Source of the DNA: Bacteroidota bacterium
GTDB lineage: Bacteria; Bacteroidota; Bacteroidia; Chitinophagales; Chitinophagaceae
Direction of reading: 5' to 3'
Length of the DNA stretch: 36,157 nt
Assembly: GCA_030706635.1 (NCBI GenBank)
Contig: JAUZOD010000041.1
Coordinates: 1-36,157, forward strand
Shown: positions 5,925-13,335 of the stretch, in pieces
Layout of the letters: every line of letters begins with the position of its first letter
Numbering within the stretch: the stretch's first letter is position 1
Notes under the pieces: generated by a model
What the model was told of the DNA's origin: nothing
Database searches by the model: none
What the model saw: the letters and a program-made list of their open reading frames with translations, nothing else
Translations under genes and position numbers: made by a program

Positions 5925-6706
5925 AATTTCCAGGATTTTTCGAGTTTGGCTTTCAATGCGTAATTGGTGAGGTCAAACTGCACCGGTACCACACTCACAA
6001 AATTGTGCTCTAACGCCCATACATCCGCGTCTTTACCCCTGTCAAAATTCACGAATTCGCCGGTAAGCCAGAAGTATTTTTTCCCCGTCGGGTCGTTTCG
6101 CTCAATAAAATCTTCTTCGTACTTGGCGTAGGCCTGTTTGCATATCTTAATGCCCTTGATCAGTTCGGCGGGAACGGCGGGAATATTTACGTTCAACACG
6201 GTATGTTTGTCGAGTTTGGACTTCAGCATTTGCTGCACCACGATGCGCGCGTACTTCCGGGCGCCGGTGAAATCGGCTTCCACGCTATGGTCAAGCAGGG
6301 AAAATCCCGCGGAGGGAATACTTTCGATGGCTGCTTCCACAGCGGCCGACATGGTACCGGAATAGATCACATTAATGGAATGGTTCGCGCCATGGTTGAT
6401 GCCGCTCAGGCAGATATCCGGTTTCCGGTGAAGGACCTTATCCACGGCCAGCTTGACGCAATCTACCGGCGTTCCGGAACATTGCCAGGCTTCTACCCCC
6501 TTAAAAATATCCACCGGATGCAGGCGGAGGGGTAAACCGATGGTAATGGCGTGACCCATTCCGCTTTGTGGTTTATCGGGGGCTACCACCACCACTTTAC
6601 CCAGGTCCTTAACGGCCTCCACGAGGTTCAGTATCCCGGGAGCCATAACCCCGTCGTCATTGGTAATCAGGATAACAGGACGGTTTTTCTTCGTTGTTTT
6701 TGGCAT
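5921..6706 (-). CDS. surE: 5'/3'-nucleotidase SurE
   Basis: SurE is a metal-dependent phosphatase acting on nucleoside monophosphates. Near the N-terminus VILITNDDG contains the adjacent Asp pair (D17, D18) of the metal site; APDKPQSGMGHAIT, WQCSGTPVDCVKLA and LSGINHGANHS with GTMSAAVEA are family blocks. I place the start at the ATG at 6706 (261 residues). The frame extends to 6799, but the extra 31 residues are unlike SurE, and a promoter-like TACTTTCG box on the minus strand (6730-6723) lies between the two candidate starts. It is the first gene of a minus-strand operon with the small membrane protein and lpxB. It is divergent from atpG. Confidence 0.95.
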   Translation of the reverse strand: MPKTTKKNRPVILITNDDGVMAPGILNLVEAVKDLGKVVVVAPDKPQSGMGHAITIGLPLRLHPVDIFKGVEAWQCSGTPVDCVKLAVDKVLHRKPDICLSGINHGANHSINVIYSGTMSAAVEAAIESIPSAGFSLLDHSVEADFTGARKYARIVVQQMLKSKLDKHTVLNVNIPAVPAELIKGIKICKQAYAKYEEDFIERNDPTGKKYFWLTGEFVNFDRGKDADVWALEHNFVSVVPVQFDLTNYALKAKLEKSWKF

Positions 6707-6792
6707 AATGAATTCAGGGGAGCGAAAGTACAATTTTTTCCTTCCCGCATCGCTCTTTGATGAACGGGAGGCGTTCTTTTTTCCACAGTCTA

Positions 6793-6823
6793 CTTGCATT
6801 TTGGGCCTGTTGAGTTACCTTTG
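6793..6823 (+). promoter_or_regulatory. promoter of atpG
   Basis: CTTG (6793-6796), exactly 19 nt, then TACCTTTG (6816-6823): a near-perfect Bacteroidota -33/-7 arrangement (TTTG-N19-TAnnTTTG). It ends 23 nt before the atpG start codon. Confidence 0.75.
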
Positions 6824-6846
6824 CAGCCGGCTTAAAAACACCCGAA

Positions 6847-7728
6847 ATGGCAGGACAACTCAAGGAAGTTCGTAACCGGATTAAATCCATCCAGAGCACC
6901 CAGCAGATCACCAAGGCAATGAAAATGATCAGCGCCACAAAACTGCGAAAAGCCCAGGAGGCGATTCATCAGATGCGGCCCTATTCCAAAAAGCTGCAGC
7001 AGGTGCTGAACAGCATCGTCAGCGATTCCGATGGCAGTTCGGGTACGACACTTTCAACGCCCCGGCCTGTTGAAAAAGCACTGCTGATCCTGATCACGAG
7101 TGACCGGTCTTCCTGCGGCGCCTATAATTCAACCCTGATTAAACTGACAAAAGCAACCATGCGGGAAAAATATCCGGCTCAGGCCGCCAAAGGCAATGTT
7201 GTTATCTGGAGCATCGGCAAGAAGGGTTACGAGCATTTTCTAAAGAACAACTATCCCGTAAACGGAGAATTTAAAGATATATTTCAGCATCTGCGTTTCG
7301 AAAGCGTACAGCTTTGCGCGCAGGCCGCGGTGAAGGCATTTGAAAACCGCGAATTCGATTCGGTGGATATCATTTACAGTGAATTTAAGAATGCAAGTAC
7401 CCAGCGTTTTGTGGTAGAACCTTTTCTGCCTATTCCCAAAATTGAAAACACGCCCGGTACAAAAACCAACGATTTTATATTTGAACCTTCCAAGGAAGAA
7501 CTGGTAAAAGAGCTGATGCCGAAGATCCTCAATACCCAGTTGTTTAAGGCCGTGCTCGACGCCAACGCCTCCGAGCACGGAGCACGCATGACCGCCATGG
7601 ATAAGGCTACAGAAAATGCCAACGAAATCCTCAAGTCTCTGCGTATTTCTTATAACCGCGCCCGTCAGGCTGCCATCACGACGGAGCTTACGGAAATCGT
7701 CAGCGGGGCGGCTGCATTGCAGGGGTAG
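6847..7728 (+). CDS. atpG: F-type ATP synthase gamma subunit
   Basis: The gamma subunit is the central rotor stalk of F1, connecting the c-ring to the alpha/beta hexamer. The 293-residue protein begins MAGQLKEVRNRIKSIQSTQQ followed by ITKAMKMISATKLRKAQ, the conserved N-terminal helix. The C-terminal helix has EHGARMTAMDKATENANEIL and YNRARQAAITTELTEIVSGAAAL, also diagnostic. It has its own promoter. No other ATP synthase gene lies next to it within the window: surE is divergent upstream and scpB follows beyond a long inverted repeat. Other subunits must be encoded elsewhere. Confidence 0.98.
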   Translation: MAGQLKEVRNRIKSIQSTQQITKAMKMISATKLRKAQEAIHQMRPYSKKLQQVLNSIVSDSDGSSGTTLSTPRPVEKALLILITSDRSSCGAYNSTLIKLTKATMREKYPAQAAKGNVVIWSIGKKGYEHFLKNNYPVNGEFKDIFQHLRFESVQLCAQAAVKAFENREFDSVDIIYSEFKNASTQRFVVEPFLPIPKIENTPGTKTNDFIFEPSKEELVKELMPKILNTQLFKAVLDANASEHGARMTAMDKATENANEILKSLRISYNRARQAAITTELTEIVSGAAALQG

Positions 7729-7732
7729 TGCC

Positions 7733-7886
7733 AATGTGTAAATGTGATGATGTGAAAATGTGGAAATATGGTGCAGAGGTGAAACCTGAAAATATGTTAA
7801 CTTAATCATGAGCAGGCTAATGTACATATCGAAACGCAGGCAACTCTATTCATTTACACATTTTCACATCATCACATTTACACATT
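7733..7886. repeat. 30-bp perfect inverted repeat between atpG and scpB
   Basis: The arm at 7733-7762 (aatgtgtaaatgtgatgatg and on) is the exact reverse complement of 7857-7886, with 94 nt between. The words are variants of gtgaaaatgtg, as in the element after truA (35267-35387). It starts 5 nt after the atpG stop and ends 8 nt before the scpB start. A large RNA hairpin could act in termination or 3'-end protection. Confidence 0.9.
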
Positions 7887-7894
7887 AATCCCCC

Positions 7895-8599
7895 ATGGAA
7901 ATCTCCCACCTCATCCCCCATATCGAAGCGCTGATTTTTGCGAGTGATAAACCATTGACCGCAATGGAGTTGACCGAACTGTTGAATAATGCATTCGGTT
8001 TTATGGATGATAAACTTACGGTGGATCAGATCCAGGCGGGCATTGAAGGGATCGTTTCGAAATACAACGCAGATTTTTATCCGTTTGAGGTCCGTGAAAG
8101 CGGTGGGGGCTGGCAGTTTTTATCCAAGAAGGATTTTCATAAAACGATCGCACAGCTCAATGGCGAAAAATTTCTGAAGCGCCTGTCCACTGCCGCGCTG
8201 GAAACACTGGCTATTATTGCCTACAAGCAGCCCATCACGAAGGGAGAAATAGAATCCATCCGGGGTGTAAGCTGCGATTATTCCATCCAGAAATTACTGG
8301 AGAAAGAACTGATCATCATTACCGGCCGGAATGAAGAGGCCCCCGGAAAACCATTGATCTATGCCACTTCCCGCACGTTCATGGATTACTTTGGCATCAA
8401 CCAGGTCGCTGACCTGCCCAGGCTCAAGGAAGTGCTGGGAGAAAGTTTCCTGGAGCCGTCCCTCGTCAATTACACACCGGTTATTCCCGAAATTAATCCT
8501 GCCCTGGTGGTGAGCGAGGAAGGAGAACTGCTGGATAAGACCGAGTCTGGCGAAGGAAATAATACAGCTTCCGGCGGCTCCGGAGCGCCGGGTGAATAA
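7895..8599 (+). CDS. scpB: segregation and condensation protein B
   Basis: ScpB is a winged-helix dimer that binds ScpA and SMC in the bacterial condensin. The 234-residue protein has IEALIFASDKPLT at the N-terminus, GWQFLSKKDF, then RLSTAALETLAIIAYKQPIT with KGEIESIRGV, and the GKPLIYATSRTFMDYFGIN block of the second winged helix. The acidic Ser/Gly-rich tail (residues ~210-234) is not conserved. scpA is not in the window. lysA follows after a 24-nt gap on the same strand, so they may be co-transcribed. Confidence 0.95.
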   Translation: MEISHLIPHIEALIFASDKPLTAMELTELLNNAFGFMDDKLTVDQIQAGIEGIVSKYNADFYPFEVRESGGGWQFLSKKDFHKTIAQLNGEKFLKRLSTAALETLAIIAYKQPITKGEIESIRGVSCDYSIQKLLEKELIIITGRNEEAPGKPLIYATSRTFMDYFGINQVADLPRLKEVLGESFLEPSLVNYTPVIPEINPALVVSEEGELLDKTESGEGNNTASGGSGAPGE

Positions 8600-8623
8600 T
8601 GTGAATGAAGTATATTCGCATTC

Positions 8624-9838
8624 ATGATAGAACCCCTTTCGCACGAAGTGCTTATTCAGCTGGCAGAACAATATGGAACACCCCTCTACGTATATCATGC
8701 AGAAAAAATAAAGGAGCAATACAACCGGCTGAAGACAGCGTTCAGCAAAACCGATGCGGTTTTTTTTTATGCCTGTAAGGCACTCACCAACGTCAACATC
8801 CTGCGATATATTAAAAATGCGGGAGCCAATGTGGACTGCAGCTCCATCAATGAAGTAAAACTGGCCCTGCACGCGGGTTTTCCTCCTTCCCGCATATTGT
8901 ATACATCCAATGGCATCGCATTCGACGAGATTGAAGAGGCCCAGGGTCTCGGGGTGATCATTAATATCGACAGCCTTTCCAACCTCGAAAAATTCGGGAA
9001 AAAGTTCGGTCATGCTTATCCGGTTGGCATCCGCCTGCGTCCGAATATTCTTGCCGGGGGTAACATTAAGATTTCCACGGGTCACGATAAAAGCAAATTC
9101 GGAATTCCCGTGGACCAGATTACGCGTATACTGGAACTGGTCAGAAAATACGATATGTTTATCCGGGACCTGCATATCCATACCGGAAGTGAGATCCAGG
9201 ATGTAGATGTATTTATCCAGGGAATTGACATATTATTCAGGATCACCCATCATTTTCCGGATCTTGAATTCATTGACCTGGGAGGAGGTTTCAAAGTGGT
9301 CAGCAAACCAGGCGATAAAGAGACTGATATTGCCCTGCTGGCGGAAAAAGTAGGCGCTGCATTTGCCAAACATCCGTACAAAAACGGGAAACCTTTACAG
9401 ATATGGTTTGAACCGGGGAAGTTTATGGTGAGCGAAGCGGGATTTTTTCTTACCCGGGTAAATGTGATGAAGGAAACCACTGGGGCTGATTTTGTGAGTG
9501 TCGACAGCGGATTCAACCACCTCATTCGCCCTATGTTCTACGATGCCTATCATCATATTGAAAACATCAGCAATCCCGGCGGACCGGTTAAGAATTATTC
9601 TGTGGTGGGAAATATTTGTGAAACCGACACTTTTGCCTGGGACCGGCCGCTCAATGAAGTGCGGGAAGGGGATTACCTGGTTTTCCGGAATGCGGGGGCC
9701 TATGGGTTTGAGATGTCGTCCAATTTTAATTCCCGGCTGAAACCAGCAGAGGTGATGGTGATTGATGGTCAATCTAAACTGATCCGTAAACGCGATGTGT
9801 TTCAAGATCTGCTCCGCAATCAACTGGAGGTGATTTAG
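8624..9838 (+). CDS. lysA: diaminopimelate decarboxylase
   Basis: This PLP enzyme converts meso-diaminopimelate to lysine in the last step of lysine synthesis. The 404-residue protein has FFYACKALTN with the PLP lysine (K52), VDCSSINEVKLAL, HTGSEIQDVDVF, FIDLGGGFKV, FEPGKFMVSEAGFF, and the C-terminal NICETDTFAWDR and FRNAGAYGFEMSSNFNSR, which hold the substrate-binding Cys-Glu pair and Tyr of the fold III decarboxylases. The length is typical. It follows scpB and precedes the cysteine protease gene by 27 nt on the same strand. Confidence 0.95.
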   Translation: MIEPLSHEVLIQLAEQYGTPLYVYHAEKIKEQYNRLKTAFSKTDAVFFYACKALTNVNILRYIKNAGANVDCSSINEVKLALHAGFPPSRILYTSNGIAFDEIEEAQGLGVIINIDSLSNLEKFGKKFGHAYPVGIRLRPNILAGGNIKISTGHDKSKFGIPVDQITRILELVRKYDMFIRDLHIHTGSEIQDVDVFIQGIDILFRITHHFPDLEFIDLGGGFKVVSKPGDKETDIALLAEKVGAAFAKHPYKNGKPLQIWFEPGKFMVSEAGFFLTRVNVMKETTGADFVSVDSGFNHLIRPMFYDAYHHIENISNPGGPVKNYSVVGNICETDTFAWDRPLNEVREGDYLVFRNAGAYGFEMSSNFNSRLKPAEVMVIDGQSKLIRKRDVFQDLLRNQLEVI

Positions 9839-9865
9839 ATTTACCAACATTTAAAATGCAAGCGT

Positions 9866-11476
9866 ATGCCTATTCGCATGACAGACGACCCGGAACAACA
9901 GGATGAAAGCGGTGGCGGTTTTGAAGGCGGCGGAGGCAGTGGTGGCGGAAGCGGTGGTGGTAATGGCCTTTTTGGCCTGCTACCCCTGCTGTTTGGTTTA
10001 GTACGCGGACCCAAAAGTTTCCTTTTGCTGCTGGTGCTTGGCGCCGGCGCGTACTTTTTCTTTGGTCGTGGCGGTGGTTGTAATTCTTCCGGCATTGTGC
10101 AGCAGGTTCAGCAACTGGCCACAGGTGGCATTCTCGATCCGCGCGTATTCGACAAGGCAAAAGTGTATGAGTCCCTGTCCGATGACGATTCCCGGAATCC
10201 GCTTCCGGAGTCAGCCAATCTGCAGAAATATGCACCGCCGGTGGGTGATCAGGGTAAACAGGGCAGCTGTGTTGCCTGGAGCAGTGCCTATGGCGCCCGT
10301 ACCATTTTGGAGTCTGCCCGCACGGGAAAAGCGCCTGATGAATTAAAATTCAGCCCCGCCTTTTTATACAATCAGATCGGGGAGGATGGGTGTGATGGAT
10401 CTTATATCAATCGTGCGATGGAATTTATGACCCAGCGCGGATCTGTTCCTTACGAAGACTTTCCTTATAATGATCAGGATTGTAAACGGCAACCGGATCA
10501 GCAGTTGCTTCAGCAGGCGCAGCAATTCAGGATGCGTGGTGCCAACCGGCTCACCGTTGGCGAAGGAACGGGCCAGATCGATCTGCGCGCCATCAAAGAG
10601 AACCTTTCCCAGGGAGCGCCAGTTGTGATCGGCATGATGGTGGGAGGCACTTATATGCAGCCGATGATGGGCCAGGACGTCTGGAATCCTACGCAGGACG
10701 ATGCCAGCATGATGGGTTTTGGAGGACACGCCCAATGCGTGGTGGGGTATGACGATACAAAATACGGAGGCGCTTTCCTGATCATGAATAGCTGGGGACC
10801 CCAATGGGGGAATAATGGTTTTGCCTGGGTGCGGTATAAACATTTTAAATATTTTGTCCGGGAGGCCTACGGACTCGAGCCGATGCAGGCTGTTGGCGCA
10901 GCAGCTGATAAGCCATTTGAATGCGAGGTCGGACTGGTAGAAGTAAAATTTGACGGAAAGAAAACCATAGCCGGAGAATACATCCCATTGAAACTATCCG
11001 GCGGAAATGTTTTTGAAACCATCGCACCGGTGAAACCGGGAACGCGCTTTAAAATGGAGATCAGGAATATGTCGGAATGCTATATCTATGTTTTCGGCAG
11101 GGAGACGGACGGCAGTAGTTATACTTTATTTCCCTATCCCAGAACAGATGATCCCTCGAAAACCAAATATTCCCCTTTTTGCGGCATTACCGGTTACCGG
11201 CTGTTTCCAAAAGATAAAAGCATGACACCGGACAGCATCGGAACAAAAGATGTGATGGCTGTTGTGGTCTGCAAAGACAGTCTGAACTGGTATGAGATCA
11301 ATAAAAAGATCAGCCAGAACCCGGGTTCGGACTATGCCGGCAGACTTCGCGCCGCCCTTGGCACTACCGGAACCCAGGGCGTGGAGGTGAGCAGCTCGGC
11401 CAAAGGAAACATCCGCTTTGCAGCAGATGGGCAACATGACCGCCTGGTTGCCTGTCTGGTGGAGATTGATAAATAA
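9866..11476 (+). CDS. membrane-anchored papain-like (C1 family) cysteine protease with DUF4384-like C-terminus
   Basis: A 536-residue protein. A glycine-rich leader (residues 16-34) precedes two hydrophobic stretches (about 35-46 and 50-67) that likely anchor it in the inner membrane. The protease domain runs from about 120 to 345: GDQGKQGSCVAWS gives the oxyanion Gln132 and nucleophile Cys135, GFGGHAQCVVGYDD gives His288, and IMNSWGPQWGNNGFAWV gives Asn308. All catalytic residues are present. No obvious inhibitory prodomain is seen. The last ~180 residues contain YIYVFGRETDGSSYTLFPY and are beta-rich, resembling DUF4384, a domain that often accompanies secreted proteases; this part is from memory. 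The substrate is unknown. The start ATG at 9866 is the first after lysA; an ATG four codons later is possible. Confidence 0.85.
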   Translation: MPIRMTDDPEQQDESGGGFEGGGGSGGGSGGGNGLFGLLPLLFGLVRGPKSFLLLLVLGAGAYFFFGRGGGCNSSGIVQQVQQLATGGILDPRVFDKAKVYESLSDDDSRNPLPESANLQKYAPPVGDQGKQGSCVAWSSAYGARTILESARTGKAPDELKFSPAFLYNQIGEDGCDGSYINRAMEFMTQRGSVPYEDFPYNDQDCKRQPDQQLLQQAQQFRMRGANRLTVGEGTGQIDLRAIKENLSQGAPVVIGMMVGGTYMQPMMGQDVWNPTQDDASMMGFGGHAQCVVGYDDTKYGGAFLIMNSWGPQWGNNGFAWVRYKHFKYFVREAYGLEPMQAVGAAADKPFECEVGLVEVKFDGKKTIAGEYIPLKLSGGNVFETIAPVKPGTRFKMEIRNMSECYIYVFGRETDGSSYTLFPYPRTDDPSKTKYSPFCGITGYRLFPKDKSMTPDSIGTKDVMAVVVCKDSLNWYEINKKISQNPGSDYAGRLRAALGTTGTQGVEVSSSAKGNIRFAADGQHDRLVACLVEIDK

Positions 11477-11481
11477 AAAAA

Positions 11482-11500
11482 CAGCCACTTTCGGTGGCTG
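11482..11500. terminator. hairpin after the C1 protease gene
   Basis: Seven-bp stem cagccac/gtggctg with a 5-nt loop. The A7 run is on the 5' side, so the T tract forms on the minus strand, facing the LytTR gene transcript 390 nt away; on the plus strand it has no T tract. Its direction is uncertain. Confidence 0.45.
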
Positions 11501-11893
11501 CCAAATCTGCTTGTAAGGGTCATCAAAATTTAGTTTTCCGTCAAGAAAAGGTACAGATTTCAGAGTGGTTTTTAGAGTTAAAGGATTTGGTTTTTTTCTA
11601 AAGGATAAGGGTTTAGGGTTTAGGGGTCGTCAACAATTTTTTCAAGGTATCGGATCTCGGTTTCATAGGTTTAAATATCTTGAACTTTTATTCTGGTATT
11701 CTTAGGATGCTCTGTCGCTTCAACAATACAAAGATGCACAGGATTTCAGGGGATCAGTAACTTATTCGACCAGGCAGGTAAAACCTTCGATTTTTGAGTT
11801 GAAAAGGCCGATTAATGGATTTTGTGTGTAGTCAGCGTCTCGGAAACCGGCGTCCGCACTGTATTGGGGGCTAATGGCATACCCTTAGATGGA
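11501..11893. other. intergenic stretch, no gene recognised
   Basis: Between the hairpin after the protease gene and the 3' end of the LytTR gene. It is AT-rich with short G/T-rich words (gggtttagggtttagggg near 11608), and no convincing coding frame, RNA or repeat is seen. Confidence 0.5.
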
Positions 11894-12592
11894 CTAAACG
11901 ATGTTCAGTCTGCGGAAGACATCGGCCTTATTGGCCTTACTCACCGGTATCTCATTCCCTTTGATGAAGAGCAGGTTTTCCCGCATATCGTCTATCTTAT
12001 GCAGGTTGACGATATAAGACCGGTGAACTTTCAGAAAGTGCTGTTTGCTTACTTTCTCTTCGAGATTCTTGATGGTATTGTGGGTAATGTATTTCTTGTT
12101 GTCGATGGTTACGAATTTCACATAGTCACCCATGCTCTCAATGTACAGGATCGCATCATTGTTCAGACGGATCAGTTTTCCATCTGTTTTAATATAGATG
12201 TGGTCGGCAGCACTGTTCGCGGAAATCGTTTCTTTTGAAGGCTGTATTTTCTGTAGAGCCTCCTGGAAACGCTGATAGGTAAAAGGCTTCATCAGATAAT
12301 CGGAAACATTATACTGGAAAGCATTGTATGCGTATTCTGTTTTGGATGTGGTCAGGATCACTTTGGGAGAAAAAGCAATCTGGTCCAGCAGTTCAAACCC
12401 ATTGGCGCCGGGCATTTCCACGTCCAGAAAAATAAGATCCACCGTATTGTTATTGAGAAAGGAAAGGGCATCTGGTACGTTGCTGAAATGACCCTTCACC
12501 TCCACGGTGCCGCTTTTTTCGCAACAGTTGGCCAGATAATTTGCCGCAACCTGTAAATCTTCAACAATTATGCAACTGAGCATCATGAGCAA
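11894..12592 (-). CDS. LytTR-family response regulator
   Basis: A 232-residue cytoplasmic transcription regulator. The N-terminal receiver domain (about 4-120) has the acidic pair E11/D12, phospho-acceptor D57 in DLIFLDVEMPG, T81/T82 and K102 in YLMKPFTY. The C-terminal LytTR DNA-binding domain (about 130-230) has the block ILYIESMGDYVKFVT and FLKVHRSYIVNLHKI. The gene overlaps the Hpt gene upstream by 10 bases, so the two form an operon. They diverge from a hybrid histidine kinase. The obvious route is kinase to its receiver, to the Hpt protein, to this regulator, but this is inferred from context. Its targets are unknown. Confidence 0.93.
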   Translation of the reverse strand: MLMMLSCIIVEDLQVAANYLANCCEKSGTVEVKGHFSNVPDALSFLNNNTVDLIFLDVEMPGANGFELLDQIAFSPKVILTTSKTEYAYNAFQYNVSDYLMKPFTYQRFQEALQKIQPSKETISANSAADHIYIKTDGKLIRLNNDAILYIESMGDYVKFVTIDNKKYITHNTIKNLEEKVSKQHFLKVHRSYIVNLHKIDDMRENLLFIKGNEIPVSKANKADVFRRLNIV

Positions 12593-13002
12593 TTACTATT
12601 AAAAATTTCCAACTTTTTCTTTTCTTCTTCCAGGACCTGCCTGCTTAAAATAATCCTGTTTTTTAATACTTCAAAATCGCGGGCCAGCATATCCGGAGAC
12701 GTGACGGTTCCGCAGGAATTTTCAAATTGCTGACATTCCTGCTGAACCGCCGTCATACCCACGAAACCGAAAACCGGTTTTATCTTATGCACAGCGGCCC
12801 GGAGAGCCGTCAGATTGCCCGAAGTGAAACTATACTCAATATTGTCGGTCAGCGACTCATAGTCGTTTAAAACGGTCGCAAAAACCTCCTGGAGATATAC
12901 GTAATCATCGCCGTACAGGCTTTGCAGATAATTGGTATCAATTTCCGCGTTGAAAATGAAGGAGTTAACCGAAGAAAGGTTGTTCATATCGATTGGATTC
13001 AT
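12583..13002 (-). CDS. histidine phosphotransfer (Hpt) domain protein
   Basis: A 139-residue stand-alone Hpt protein that should carry phosphoryl groups between receiver domains. TALRAAVHKIKPVFGFVGM contains the phospho-accepting His72 with the family pattern (A.HKIK....G). The rest is predicted helical and ends in a basic coiled region EEEKKKLEIF. It is the first gene of the Hpt-LytTR operon and is divergent from the hybrid kinase gene with a short intergenic region. Separate Hpt proteins typically bridge hybrid kinases and response regulators, which fits this locus. Confidence 0.85.
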   Translation of the reverse strand: MNPIDMNNLSSVNSFIFNAEIDTNYLQSLYGDDYVYLQEVFATVLNDYESLTDNIEYSFTSGNLTALRAAVHKIKPVFGFVGMTAVQQECQQFENSCGTVTSPDMLARDFEVLKNRIILSRQVLEEEKKKLEIFNSNCS

Positions 13003-13335
13003 TTATATTAACGCTTTAAATAATAATTATTATGCTACTGGCGTTTTAATATCCAAATAATTAATCTGTTTCCCTCCCTAAAATCCAGAATCTCGCCAGT
13101 ATTATGGTCTGTCTATCAGGATATTGTATATTCCGGATTAGACGAATCCTACACATCAACCAAGCGCAAGAAAATTATCCGGTTCAACCAGTTCATTTTT
13201 CTTACACTCTGCGGTAATCTGCTGTCGGTCGTCAGCTATTTTAGCTTAAGTCTTTATATCAGTGCGCTGATCAATCTCTCCTCGGGGTACATCTTTATCC
13301 TGGCCTTTCATCTCAATGCCAAAAAGAGGTTTGAG

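Noticed and set aside
8294-9181. 295-codon minus frame across the scpB-lysA boundary
   Set aside because: Overlaps two clear plus-strand genes; composition is that of antisense shadow.
9841-10095. Proline-rich minus frame at the start of the C1 protease gene
   Set aside because: It is the reverse complement of the glycine-rich leader (GGN read as NCC).
11822-12238. 138-codon plus frame opposite the LytTR gene
   Set aside because: The opposite strand encodes a clear LytTR domain.
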